64,000 nt of DNA from Streptomyces fildesensis (lineage in GTDB: Bacteria; Actinomycetota; Actinomycetes; Streptomycetales; Streptomycetaceae): positions 124,001 to 188,000 of the forward strand of contig NZ_JAAIKO010000006.1 in NCBI RefSeq assembly GCF_016107395.1, written 5' to 3'. The translations under genes and the position numbers were made by a program. Below are positions 26,436-34,481 of the stretch, in pieces. Within the stretch, counting starts at the first letter, position 1. Each line of letters begins with the position of its first letter. The notes beneath the pieces are model-generated. The model saw only the letters and a list, made by a program, of their open reading frames with translations, ran no database searches and was not told the DNA's origin.

Positions 26436-26786
26436 TCAGCGGAACTCGTGGACCACGTCGATCGTGCCGGCGATGTGGGCGTTGAACTTGTCGAGCTCCT
26501 CGGCCGGGACCCACAGTTCGAGGATCGTCCGGCCGCCGGCCTGCTGGACGGGGTACCGGGCCACGAAGTCGGAGTCGACCTCGAAGCGGGTGACGAAGCC
26601 CGCGCCGTCGTGCTTGACGTTCCAGTCCCGGGCGATCCTGACCGCGTAGTCCTCGTTGAGCACCGGGTAGAAGATCGGCTGCTCCGGCAGGCGCGGCGGC
26701 CAGGCACGCCACTCCAGCTCCCGGACCAGCTCCAGCTCCTTCGGACCGGTCGGGCGCCAGAGGGTTGTCGTCGGTCGGCCGGTCAT
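26436..26786 (-). CDS. Conserved hypothetical protein (annotated elsewhere as ADP-ribosylation/crystallin J1-like)
   Basis: 116 residues, soluble. The pattern TLWRPTGPKELELV, RAWPPRLPEQPIFYPVLNE, TRFEVDSDFVARYPVQ and LWVPAEELDKFNAHI is one I recall from a small conserved actinobacterial family usually labelled ADP-ribosylation/crystallin J1, a label without experimental meaning. It converges on the aldo/keto reductase gene. No catalytic motif is evident. Confidence 0.83.
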   Translation of the reverse strand: MTGRPTTTLWRPTGPKELELVRELEWRAWPPRLPEQPIFYPVLNEDYAVRIARDWNVKHDGAGFVTRFEVDSDFVARYPVQQAGGRTILELWVPAEELDKFNAHIAGTIDVVHEFR

Positions 26787-26958
26787 GGTGAGTGCCTTCT
26801 GCGGAGGGGCGGAAGTCGGTGATTCCGCTGGTCAGGAGAGTGCAGGATAGCGGCGCCGCGCGTCGGGCGGCCAGGGAGTTCTCCGGGGCCGGGGCCGGGG
26901 CCCGTGCGCCGGGAGTGCCGATTACCGCTGGGGCCGCCGCGTTCGGCAGGATGCGGGT

Positions 26959-27492
26959 ATGACCGAAATCCGTACCCCCCGCCTCATCCTCCGTCGCTGG
27001 CATGACGACGACCTCGCGCCCATGGCGGAGATCAACGCCGACCCGCAGGTGATGCGCTACATCGCGGACGGCTCGGTCCGTGATCTGGAGAGCACCGCAG
27101 AGGCCATCGAGCGCTGGGAGGAGGAGTGGGACGAGGAAGGCTTCGGGCTCTTCGCCGTCGAGCTGCTCGCCTCCGGTGAACTGGCCGGATTCACCGGGCT
27201 GTCCGTGCCCAGCTTCCTGCCGGAGGTGCTGCCCGCCGTGGAGATCGGCTGGCGGCTCGGCCGGCAGTTCTGGGGCCAGGGCTACGCGTCGGAGGCCGCC
27301 CACGCCACGCTGGAGTTCGCGCTCCAGGATCGCGGCCTGGACCGCGTCATCAGCATCGCCGCGGTGGGCAACGACGCCTCCGAGAACGTCATGCGGAAGC
27401 TCGGCATGGTCGTGGAGCGTGAGACCGTGCACCCGGAGTACGGGACGCCGCTTCGCGTGCACAGCATCGACCTCACCGAGTACCACGCCTGA
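26959..27492 (+). CDS. GNAT-family N-acetyltransferase (RimJ/RimL type)
   Basis: 177 residues with the full GNAT fold: TPRLILRRWHDDDLAPM at the N-terminus, GWRLGRQFWGQGYASEAAHATLEF as the acetyl-CoA pyrophosphate loop, and NDASENVMRKLGMVVE near the end. The ATG follows AGGA with eight-base spacing. It converges on the PadR gene. Likely acetylates an amine or a protein N-terminus; the substrate is unknown. Confidence 0.92.
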   Translation: MTEIRTPRLILRRWHDDDLAPMAEINADPQVMRYIADGSVRDLESTAEAIERWEEEWDEEGFGLFAVELLASGELAGFTGLSVPSFLPEVLPAVEIGWRLGRQFWGQGYASEAAHATLEFALQDRGLDRVISIAAVGNDASENVMRKLGMVVERETVHPEYGTPLRVHSIDLTEYHA

Positions 27493-27509
27493 CGCGAACG
27501 GGCCCCGGA

Positions 27510-28127
27510 TCAGACGCCAGGGATCGAGGCCGTGGCGAGCTTCCGGAGCTCCTCGTAGTCCCAGGTGAGAGAGCCGTCGCGCAGGGAGTCGAGGACGCCG
27601 GTGACCCATGCCAGTTCGGCGCCGGTGATCGTGCGGACGTATTCGGTCTCCAGCATGGTCACGCGGGGAAGTTGGAAGCCCTCGGCCTCGGTGGCCAGTG
27701 CCGCGTCCAGTTCGGCGATCTCCCGGAGCAGCAGGTCCCGGCGCTCGGTGAGCAGCTTCTGAGCGGTCTCCGGGGTGAGCATCAGGAAGAAGGAGAGCGC
27801 GGCGGGGAACTCCGGGAACTCGTTGCGTGGCGTGGAGAGGATCTCCGCGAGCCACTGGCGTGCGGCGTCCCGGCCGCTGTCGGTGACCTGGTAGGTCGTG
27901 CGCTCGGGATACCGGTGATCGCGGTCGGTGTCCTGGACTTGGATCAGCCCTGCCTCCTGGAGCCGGCTGATCATCTTGTAGAGGGTCGCGCGCTGGCCGA
28001 CGTTGACGACCTGGTCCTTGCCCCACTGCTTGATGAGGCGCTGGATGCCGTACGGATGCATCGGGCCGTTCTCCAGAAGGCTGAGGATCGCCAGGGCCAA
28101 CGGGGAGCGCCGGAACTTAGTGGTCAC
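27510..28127 (-). CDS. PadR-family transcriptional regulator
   Basis: 205 residues. The winged helix is at the N-terminus (RSPLALAILSLLENGPMHPYGIQRLI, RATLYKMISRLQEAGLI, TTYQVTDSGRDAARQWL), followed by a long helical dimerisation domain of the PadR subfamily-2 type. The GTG at 28127 gives the expected N-terminus; its ribosome-binding site is weak, and AGGAGG lies too far upstream. Divergent from the next gene across a 66-bp gap that contains an inverted repeat, so autoregulation and control of the neighbour are likely. Confidence 0.9.
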   Translation of the reverse strand: MTTKFRRSPLALAILSLLENGPMHPYGIQRLIKQWGKDQVVNVGQRATLYKMISRLQEAGLIQVQDTDRDHRYPERTTYQVTDSGRDAARQWLAEILSTPRNEFPEFPAALSFFLMLTPETAQKLLTERRDLLLREIAELDAALATEAEGFQLPRVTMLETEYVRTITGAELAWVTGVLDSLRDGSLTWDYEELRKLATASIPGV

Positions 28128-28153
28128 AGAGATAAATGTACACCGCCCTCCTA

Positions 28154-28172
28154 CTAGTTGCCGGAACACTAG
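28154..28172. promoter_or_regulatory. Inverted repeat between the PadR gene and its divergent neighbour
   Basis: CTAGT (28154-28158) and ACTAG (28168-28172) separated by 9 bp. The arms are short but AT-containing in an otherwise GC-rich region and lie midway between two divergent starts. It could be the PadR operator; it does not match the common ATGT-N8-ACAT pattern. Confidence 0.4.
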
Positions 28173-28193
28173 AGGGTGTGCCACTATGAAGCC

Positions 28194-28706
28194 ATGGCGA
28201 ACACAGAGAACCTCCGCGAAGACTTCACTCCCGACAACGGCCCGGTCTGCATCGACGCGGACCACACGATGACCAAGCACCTCGGCAACTGGACCAAGGC
28301 CAACCGCTTCCAGATCCGCACCCGGCGCGGCGCGGTCGTCCTGGACCTGCGCTCTCCCGAGATCGCCGACGGCGACATCCACGTCCACGTCGACATCGAC
28401 CACGGCATGCTCAAGCTGCTCGTGCCCTCCGACGCGACCATCGACCACTTCGGGAGCCTGTCCTGGGTCGGCCGCGGCCGCGTCAAGGACCTCGAGAGCG
28501 CCTCGGCGACCCCCAGCGGCCGCCGGATCCACATCAGTGGCAAGGTGCACGGCGGTGAGATCCGCGTTCACCGCAACGGCATGGCGCACCTGTCCGCGAT
28601 CTTCTCCCGCGCCTTCCTCGAAGACGCCAAGCGCGCCCGCCGCGAAGGCGTCCTGCCCACCGTCGACGACCCGACCCGCTCCGTCTCCGGCACCACCGAT
28701 CGGTGA
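28194..28706 (+). CDS. Conserved hypothetical protein divergent from PadR
   Basis: 170-residue soluble protein. The centre reads GDIHVHVDIDHGMLKLLVPSDATIDHFGSLSWVGRGRVKDLES and RRIHISGKVHGGEIRVHRNGMAHL, a repeated beta-strand pattern like that of bactofilin or DUF4097-type beta-helix proteins. No signal peptide or TM helix. The ATG at 28194 starts the conserved-looking part. Being divergent from a PadR gene suggests it is the regulated target. Family not identified with confidence. Confidence 0.8.
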   Translation: MANTENLREDFTPDNGPVCIDADHTMTKHLGNWTKANRFQIRTRRGAVVLDLRSPEIADGDIHVHVDIDHGMLKLLVPSDATIDHFGSLSWVGRGRVKDLESASATPSGRRIHISGKVHGGEIRVHRNGMAHLSAIFSRAFLEDAKRARREGVLPTVDDPTRSVSGTTDR

Positions 28707-28754
28707 CCCGGTGCCGCCACGTCAGTAGTCAAGAATTCCGTTCCACGAACATGG

Positions 28755-28795
28755 TGAGGGCGGCGCGGATCCTCCACGGATCCGCGCCGCCCTCA
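28755..28795. terminator. Very strong bidirectional hairpin
   Basis: Perfect 18-bp stem (28755-28772 pairing with 28778-28795) with a 5-nt loop TCCAC, followed by TTGCTTTG on the plus strand. It lies between the convergent beta-rich hypothetical and HD-domain genes and should terminate both. Confidence 0.9.
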
Positions 28796-28842
28796 TTGCT
28801 TTGCAGACCGCTTCCGGGCAGTCGGGCAGCCGGGGAGCCGGT

Positions 28843-29490
28843 CTACTCGGGCCAGGGCGAGTTCTGGATGGTCTCCACGAAGTCGCCGCGCTCGAACCCC
28901 GGGACGAAGTGCTGGAGGACATCGGCCTTCACGTTCCCGAACGTCGTCTCCGGCTTCGGGGCGATGCCCGCGGTGAACGCCTCCAGGATCCGCCGCTTGA
29001 AGTCCGGGCGGGGGTGCAGCGCGGTGATCTCGGCGCGGTCGCTGTCACGGATGTCCCGGTATCCGATGCCCAGGACGTCGTACTCGACGCCGGCGGTGAG
29101 CAGCGCGACCTCAGGCTCCATGAAGCCGGGGATGCCGGGGGTGGTGTGCAGGGCGATGGCCGTCCAGACCCGCCGGATGCCGTCCTCGGGGAGACCGTGG
29201 CCGAGCAGGAAGCGGCGTGCCTCGTCGGCGCTGTCCACCTCGAAGCGGCGCCCGCTGCCACGGAAGGTTTCGCCGAGGCCCAAGTCGTGGAACATCGCTG
29301 CGACGTAGAGCAGTTCCGCGTCGAACCGCAGACCGCGGTTGGCTCCCTGCAGGCTGCCGAACCAGTAGACGCGGCGGGAGTGGTGGTAGATCAGCTCGCC
29401 GACCGTGTCGCGCACCAGCTCGGTGGCCTCGGCTGCGAGTTTGGTGTCCGGAACGGACACTCCGGCGGCGCTGGACTCCTGGACCGTCAT
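28843..29490 (-). CDS. HD-domain hydrolase, cyanamide-hydratase-like
   Basis: 215 residues with the metal-binding HD pattern: HHSRRVYWFG near residue 36, AAMFHDLGLGE near 66 and IALHTTPGIPG near 112. The surrounding sequence (FRGSGRRFEVDSADEARRFL) resembles the cyanamide hydratase/DDI2-like branch of HD phosphohydrolases, which act on small molecules. The start at 29490 has GAGGAG seven bases upstream. The neighbouring GlxA-type regulator gene is divergent, which often marks a regulator-target pair. The substrate is unknown. Confidence 0.87.
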   Translation of the reverse strand: MTVQESSAAGVSVPDTKLAAEATELVRDTVGELIYHHSRRVYWFGSLQGANRGLRFDAELLYVAAMFHDLGLGETFRGSGRRFEVDSADEARRFLLGHGLPEDGIRRVWTAIALHTTPGIPGFMEPEVALLTAGVEYDVLGIGYRDIRDSDRAEITALHPRPDFKRRILEAFTAGIAPKPETTFGNVKADVLQHFVPGFERGDFVETIQNSPWPE

Positions 29491-29631
29491 GGAACGGCTC
29501 CTCTCCTCTGCTCGGGGAACGGGCCCGACCGGCCCTGGTGACTGTTCCAGCCTGCTCGCGGTGCCGGACGCCGCGCCATGTCGCTGAAGACAGGAACCCC
29601 ACAGATGCGGACATGCGGCTACCGTGGACGG

Positions 29632-30672
29632 GTGCAGCGCCAAGTGATCGTCTTTGCCTTCGACGGGGTGCGGCTGATGGACGTCGCCGCTCCGCTGGAG
29701 GTCTTCGCCACCGCCGCGCGGGACACGGGCGCCTACGCCGTGCGGGTGTGCACCCCCGGGGGACGGGACGTCATCACCTCCACCGGCCTGCGGATCGCGG
29801 CCGACCTCTCCGCGGAGCAGGCCGAACGCACTCGGTGGACGGACGGGGACGCCCCGGCGGAAGCGGTTGGCCCCGGGGAGCGGGCGGGCCAGGAGGTCAC
29901 GCTCATCGTCCCCGGCCCCGCCGAACTCGACACCCTCCGGAGGGAACCCGCCCTGGTCGAGCAGGTGGCTCGGCTGGCGGCGCGGGCGCAGCGCGTGGCG
30001 GCGGTCTGCACCGGGGCGTTCGCGCTCGCGGCGGCCGGCCTGCTGCACGGCCGCAGGGCGACGACGCACTGGGAGCACGCGGCGGAACTCGCCCGCCGGT
30101 ACCCGGACATCCGGGTCACGCCCGATGCCATCCACGTCCAGGACGGGACCGTCCTCACCTCGGCCGGGGTGACGGCCGGCATCGACGTCTGCCTGGCGAT
30201 GGTCGAACAGGACCACGGCCCGGAAGAGGCCCGCCGGGTCGCGCGTGACCTGGTGGTTTTCCTGCAACGGCCGGGAGGGCAGTCCCAGTTCTCCGCCGCC
30301 TCCCGCATCACCGCGACGCTCCACCCCGTCGTGCGTCCGCTGTTGGACGCCATCGCGGCCGACCCGGCGTCCGACCACAGCCCGCAGGCCCTGGCCGGGC
30401 AGGCCGGTGTGAGCCCGCGTCATCTGTCCCGGCTGTTCCGCGATCACACCGGCAGCACCCCGGCCGCGTACGTGGAGACCATGCGGCTGGAAGCCGCCCG
30501 GATGCTGCTGGAACGCGGCGAGAGCGTGACTTCCGCGGCCCGCCACAGTGGACTGGGCAGCGACGAGACCCTCCGCAGGACCTTCGCCCGCCACCTGGGA
30601 ACCACGCCCTCCGCCTACGCCGCGCGCTTCCGCAGCACGCGCACCGAGGTTCCGCCGGCTCCGGCAACCTGA
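29632..30672 (+). CDS. GlxA-family transcriptional regulator (DJ-1/PfpI plus AraC HTH)
   Basis: 346 residues. The N-terminal DJ-1/PfpI-like amidotransferase domain includes VCTGAFALAAAGLLHGRRATTHW (nucleophile-elbow Cys and downstream His) and TSAGVTAGIDVCLAM; the C-terminal AraC/XylS domain has two helix-turn-helices (ALAGQAGVSPRHLSRLFRDHTGSTP and TSAARHSGLGSDETLRRTFARHLGTTP). The GTG at 29632 matches the family N-terminus (QRQVIVFAFDGVRLMDVAAPLEVF); an ATG 54 bp upstream is in frame but adds an unlikely leader. Divergent from the HD-domain gene, its probable target. Confidence 0.9.
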   Translation: MQRQVIVFAFDGVRLMDVAAPLEVFATAARDTGAYAVRVCTPGGRDVITSTGLRIAADLSAEQAERTRWTDGDAPAEAVGPGERAGQEVTLIVPGPAELDTLRREPALVEQVARLAARAQRVAAVCTGAFALAAAGLLHGRRATTHWEHAAELARRYPDIRVTPDAIHVQDGTVLTSAGVTAGIDVCLAMVEQDHGPEEARRVARDLVVFLQRPGGQSQFSAASRITATLHPVVRPLLDAIAADPASDHSPQALAGQAGVSPRHLSRLFRDHTGSTPAAYVETMRLEAARMLLERGESVTSAARHSGLGSDETLRRTFARHLGTTPSAYAARFRSTRTEVPPAPAT

Positions 30673-30693
30673 CGTAACGCCTCGTGAACGCCT

Positions 30694-30725
30694 GTGGGGC
30701 CGGTCCCGTCCGGGGCCGGCCCCAC
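30694..30725 (+). terminator. Hairpin after the GlxA-type gene
   Basis: 14-bp stem GTGGGGCCGGTCCC / GGGGCCGGCCCCAC with one G-U pair and a 4-nt loop, 22 bp after the stop. Likely intrinsic terminator. Confidence 0.78.
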
Positions 30726-30804
30726 GGGCAGTGTCAGACCTCCGCGGTAGCGTCGAAAACCGGTCCGTGAACCGGCGGACGGCGTATGGCTGAGGAGGAC
30801 CACG

Positions 30805-31059
30805 ATGGGAAACAGGATCACGGTCGACCGGCAGGGCCTGGGCCGGTCACTGACCCAATGGGGAGACGTCTACGGCACGTCCTACCAGCGCGACTTCGCC
30901 TCCCTCAGCCGATCCCACCGCGGCCGGCCCGTCGCCGAGATACTTCCCCTGCTGCGCCGGGCGGCCGAGAACGCGAGGCTCGGCTTCTCCCCGGCCGACC
31001 TGCTGGAACAGGCCGAAGCCATCAGCACCGGCGCTCCGTACGAGGTGCGGATCGGGTGA
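30805..31059 (+). CDS. Small hypothetical protein
   Basis: 84 residues, no signal peptide or TM helix. It contains a helical central part (AEILPLLRRAAENARLG, ADLLEQAEAIS). A strong ribosome-binding site GAGGAGG lies six bases before the ATG, which is the main support. It precedes the convergent DinB-type gene. Family not recognised. Confidence 0.7.
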   Translation: MGNRITVDRQGLGRSLTQWGDVYGTSYQRDFASLSRSHRGRPVAEILPLLRRAAENARLGFSPADLLEQAEAISTGAPYEVRIG

Positions 31060-31092
31060 GGTGAGCGGTGGCGGGCCGGGGAGGCGGGCGAG

Positions 31093-31791
31093 TTACGGCC
31101 GGGGCTCGCCGAACCAGCGCCATGTGGTCACGCGGGGGTGGCCGGGCAGTTCGGCTCGCCCGGTCGCCCACAGCAGGGTGGGCCAGGGGTGGGTGGTCCG
31201 CGGCGCCTCCGGGAAGAGCCGGTCGAGCACGCGCGAGCAGATGTCGGTGGGCGGGGTCCAGGCGAGGCCGAGTCCCTCTGCCAGATCGTGGGTGTGCACC
31301 AGGGTCTCCACGATCCCCATCGCGGCGAACCCTTCCGGATCCGACACGCCGAAGCCGTGGAAGGCGCGAGTCCGCGATGGCGTCGTGCGCACCATGGCGA
31401 CCAGCAGGGCACCGCACGCCTCCAGCACCTGCAGCAGTCCGTCAGGTCCCGCCGTACGGTCCGCGTGGACGGCGTTCGCCGGGCCACCGGGTCGCCGGCT
31501 CTCCCAGACGAACGGCACCTCACCCTCCAAAGGCGGTGTCCTGGGGCCCAGTTGAGCCGCGTAGGCGAACAGATCGTCGCTCAGGTGCTCGACGGTCTCC
31601 CAGCAATCCCACTCCAGCGAACCGGCCTTACCGTCCCAAGCCGTCGTGGGCGCGTTCCGCAGGGCGGCGACGGCGAGCTGGACCGACCGGTCGAGATCGT
31701 CCGCAGTCACGGCGGAAGGCGCGGATGACGGTGCGGCGGACGGCGACGCGGCGGCGGAGGGCGACGGTGAGGCTTCCGATGATGCAGACAT
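31093..31791 (-). CDS. Mycothiol-dependent maleylpyruvate isomerase-like / DinB-superfamily protein
   Basis: 232 residues. After a low-complexity Ser/Ala/Pro leader (EASPSPSAAASPSAAPSS) the sequence follows the four-helix DinB/MDMPI fold: WDCWETVEHLSDDLFAYAAQL (metal-ligand His), and VETLVHTHDLAEGLGL with the second His pair. Members of this superfamily use mycothiol in thiol transfer or isomerisation. There is no ribosome-binding site before the ATG, but TACGGT (31798-31803 on the complementary strand) ends six bases upstream, so a leaderless mRNA is plausible. Confidence 0.83.
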   Translation of the reverse strand: MSASSEASPSPSAAASPSAAPSSAPSAVTADDLDRSVQLAVAALRNAPTTAWDGKAGSLEWDCWETVEHLSDDLFAYAAQLGPRTPPLEGEVPFVWESRRPGGPANAVHADRTAGPDGLLQVLEACGALLVAMVRTTPSRTRAFHGFGVSDPEGFAAMGIVETLVHTHDLAEGLGLAWTPPTDICSRVLDRLFPEAPRTTHPWPTLLWATGRAELPGHPRVTTWRWFGEPRP

Positions 31792-31885
31792 GGCAGGACC
31801 GTACCCGGCCGGAAGCGTTGCGCGCCGCGCTGCGGTCCCGATCTGCGCGCCGCGCTGCCGTGCCGCTGACCGCTTCCGGATACGA

Positions 31886-32281
31886 CTAGCGCTTGTCGAT
31901 GTGCACGTCGGTCGACTTCACCCGGGCGGTGACGGTCACCCCGACCGCCAGCCCCAGCTCCTCCACGGCCTCCCGCGTCACCACCGACACGATCCGGTGC
32001 GGCCCGGCCTGGATCTCCACCTGAGCGGCCACATCGTCGAGCGTCACGCCCGTCACGATCCCGCTGAACGCGTTCCGCAGGGACGTCGCGACCGCGTCGG
32101 GCCCCGTCGGTACCCCGGCGGCCCGCTCCCCGGCGAACGCGGCCAGACTCACCCCGTCGATCACCCGGTTCCCCGGGCCGTGCCGGTCCATCCGGATCTG
32201 GCCACCGTCGGCCCATCGCCGGACCGTCTCGGGACTCACACCCAGCACTCTCGCTGCCTGGCCAATGCTGTAGGACGACAC
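31886..32281 (-). CDS. Excisionase/MerR-type HTH fused to a TOBE (molybdate-binding-like) domain
   Basis: 131 residues. Residues 1-60 form a BldC/MerR-like winged helix (SIGQAARVLGVSPETVRRWADGGQI, then GNRVIDGVSLAAF); residues 70-131 form a Mop/TOBE domain (NAFSGIVTGVTLDDVAAQVEI, IVSVVTREAVEELGLAVG, VTARVKSTDVHIDK). This architecture is known for molybdate- or tungstate-responsive regulators. No modABC genes lie in the window, so the target must be elsewhere. The GTG start at 32281 places the HTH directly at the N-terminus; its ribosome-binding site is weak. Confidence 0.86.
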   Translation of the reverse strand: MSSYSIGQAARVLGVSPETVRRWADGGQIRMDRHGPGNRVIDGVSLAAFAGERAAGVPTGPDAVATSLRNAFSGIVTGVTLDDVAAQVEIQAGPHRIVSVVTREAVEELGLAVGVTVTARVKSTDVHIDKR

Positions 32282-32489
32282 GTCCGCACGATACCCGTGC
32301 GCCGCGCGCCGGCGGCTTCCGATCCGCCGGATCCCGGACGCGCCACGGCACGGCCAACTTCGGCGGCAGCACCGGCAGGTGTGTACGTTGGCCCAGTCCA
32401 AACGGCTCACTTCGCTCCGAGATCCGGACATCGGTGCCGTACGGCGGGGCAGCACACACCTCAGCAGCTCTCTACGCAGGAGAATCCGC

Positions 32490-33719
32490 ATGACGACCGT
32501 CGAGGACCACGAGCAGACGCTGCCCGGGGCCGGTGCGCCAACGGTGCCGGGCGAGCTGTCGTACCCGGAACGGAAGCAGCGGATACGGCGCCGGCTGGAG
32601 CGGCTCATCGGTATCGCGGCGACCGAGAACAACGCCCTGGTGCCGCTGCGCAACGGTGACGAGATCTTCGCGGCGATGCTGGGCAGCATCCGGGCGGCGC
32701 GGTACACGGTCGACATGATGACCTTCGTCTACTGGCGCGGTGCGATCGCCCGGGAGTTCGCGGCCGCGCTCGCCGGCCGGGCCCGCGAGGGCGTGCGGGT
32801 CCGGCTGCTGCTGGACGGATTCGGCAGCCGGCTCATCGAGCAGGAACTGCTGGACGAGATGGAGCAGGCCGGGGTGCAGGTCGCCTGGTTCCGCAAGCCG
32901 CTGTGGCTCTCACCGCTCAAGCAGAACCACCGCTGCCACCGCAAGGTCCTGGTCGTCGACGAGTCGACCGGGTACACCGGCGGCGTGGGCATCGCCGAGG
33001 AGTGGTGCGGCGACGCCCGCGACGAGAAGGAGTGGCGCGACACCCATGTGCAGGTGCGCGGCCCGGCGGTGGACGGTATCGCGGCGGCGTTCGCCCAGAA
33101 CTGGGCCGAGTGCCACGCCGACCTCTTCGACGACCGTGACCGCTTCATCGAACACGCTCCGCAGGGCGACGCGATCGTCCAGGTGGTGCGCGGCTCCGCC
33201 AGCTTCGGCTGGCAGGACATGCAGACCCTGATCCGAGTGGTCATCGAGTCGGCCCAGGAACGTCTGCGCCTGGCCACCGCGTATTTCGCACCCGACGCCT
33301 TCTTCATCCATCTGCTGTGCGAGGCGGCCCGGCGTGGGGTGGAGGTGGAGATCCTGCTGCCAGGACCTCACACCGACAAGCGGGTGTGCCAGCTGGCGGG
33401 GCAGAACTTCTACGAGGAGCTGGTCGCGGCCGGAGTGAAGATCTGGCAGTACCAGCCGACGATGATGCACGCCAAGGTGATCACCATCGACCATGTCGCC
33501 TCGCTCATCGGGTCGACGAACTTCAACCGGCGCTCGCTGGACCATGACGAAGAGGTCATGCTGGCCGTTCTCGACGAGACCTTCACCGCCACCCTCGACG
33601 GGCACTTCGAGGAGGACCGGGCGGTCAGCGAACTGATCGAATCCGGCTCGTGGAACCGGCGTTCCTCCATGCAGCGGCTTCAGGAAGTCGCGGTCATCCC
33701 GATCCGGCGTTTCCTGTGA
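32490..33719 (+). CDS. Phospholipase D-family protein, cardiolipin synthase-like
   Basis: 409 residues with two HKD motifs: HRKVLVVDESTGYTGG in the first half and HAKVITIDHVASLIGSTNFN in the second. No N-terminal TM helices, unlike classical bacterial cardiolipin synthases, so the enzyme is soluble or peripheral. It may make cardiolipin or act as a phosphodiesterase. ATG preceded by GCAGGAGA. Its end overlaps the convergent STAS gene by 26 bp. Confidence 0.9.
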   Translation: MTTVEDHEQTLPGAGAPTVPGELSYPERKQRIRRRLERLIGIAATENNALVPLRNGDEIFAAMLGSIRAARYTVDMMTFVYWRGAIAREFAAALAGRAREGVRVRLLLDGFGSRLIEQELLDEMEQAGVQVAWFRKPLWLSPLKQNHRCHRKVLVVDESTGYTGGVGIAEEWCGDARDEKEWRDTHVQVRGPAVDGIAAAFAQNWAECHADLFDDRDRFIEHAPQGDAIVQVVRGSASFGWQDMQTLIRVVIESAQERLRLATAYFAPDAFFIHLLCEAARRGVEVEILLPGPHTDKRVCQLAGQNFYEELVAAGVKIWQYQPTMMHAKVITIDHVASLIGSTNFNRRSLDHDEEVMLAVLDETFTATLDGHFEEDRAVSELIESGSWNRRSSMQRLQEVAVIPIRRFL

Positions 33720-34083
33720 TGCCGGTGGCGCCGGGAGGCAGCAGGAGTCCGGCGGCCTCCTCGACGCCGTCGGTCAGCGTGAGGACCTGGTCGGCGCCGG
33801 TGAGTTCGAGGGTGCGCAGCAGCTGATCGCTCGGCGCGGCCAGGACCAGGGAGCCCCCGCGGTCGTCCAGGGTCTGCCGCAGGCTGAGCAGCAGCCCCAG
33901 TCCGCGTGAATCGCAGAAGCTGAGTTGGCCGCAGTCCAGGATCAGCCGCACCTGGCCGGTGTCCAGCACCGATGCGGTGGCATCGGCCAGCACCTGCTCG
34001 CTGTCCAGGTCCAGTTCACCGACGACCGCCAGGACGGCCACGCCGTCATGACGGTGTATCCGTCGCGCCTGCAAGCGCGTCAT
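33694..34083 (-). CDS. STAS-domain anti-sigma factor antagonist
   Basis: 129-residue anti-anti-sigma protein. It contains VAVLAVVGELDLDSEQVL and LDCGQLSFCDSRGLGLLLSLR, where Ser after Asp is the expected phosphorylation site for a partner kinase. The start at 34083 has GGAG seven bases upstream. No anti-sigma kinase or sigma gene is adjacent, so it acts on a distant partner. It is intact, unlike the STAS gene at 22026. Confidence 0.9.
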   Translation of the reverse strand: MTRLQARRIHRHDGVAVLAVVGELDLDSEQVLADATASVLDTGQVRLILDCGQLSFCDSRGLGLLLSLRQTLDDRGGSLVLAAPSDQLLRTLELTGADQVLTLTDGVEEAAGLLLPPGATGITGNAGSG

Positions 34084-34331
34084 GGAGCACTCCCACTCGA
34101 AGATCGACTGCCCCGTGCCGTCATTCTGCCAGGCGGTCCGCCTCCGGTCAGGCGCTTCGCACACTTGTGCCCTCGTGCACCGATGGAACCCGGCCGGACC
34201 AGCAGAACAGGACCGGGGCCGGGGACTGGGATGGAGTGGTGAGTGGTCCCCCGGCCTTCCGGGAGACCTTTCGGGAGCCTTTCCCGGAGCACGTCCCAGA
34301 ACAGTGTCCAGAGCACATCCGAGGAGAAGCG

Positions 34332-34481
34332 ATGATCACCATTGTGTGTCACTGCGGCGACAACATCGGCCTCCCGAGCGGGACCGAAACCGATCAGGAC
34401 GATGGGCGTATCTACCACGGTGACGACGACGGCAGGCCCACGGCCTGCCCGCTCGACGACGAAGGGGAGATCCGCGCCTAG
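34332..34481 (+). CDS. 49-residue acidic peptide with CxC and ACP motifs
   Basis: Short gene preceded by GAGGAG at ideal spacing, coding MITIVCHCGDNIGLPSG...TACPLDDEGEIRA. Three Cys, two His and about a dozen Asp/Glu suggest a small metal-binding or zinc-ribbon-like protein. The 34084-34331 gap before it has imperfect direct repeats (GGGAGCCTTTCC-like, CAGAACAGTGTCCAGAGCAC) but no recognisable operator. The stop overlaps the convergent tag gene by 4 bp. Function unknown. Confidence 0.65.
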   Translation: MITIVCHCGDNIGLPSGTETDQDDGRIYHGDDDGRPTACPLDDEGEIRA

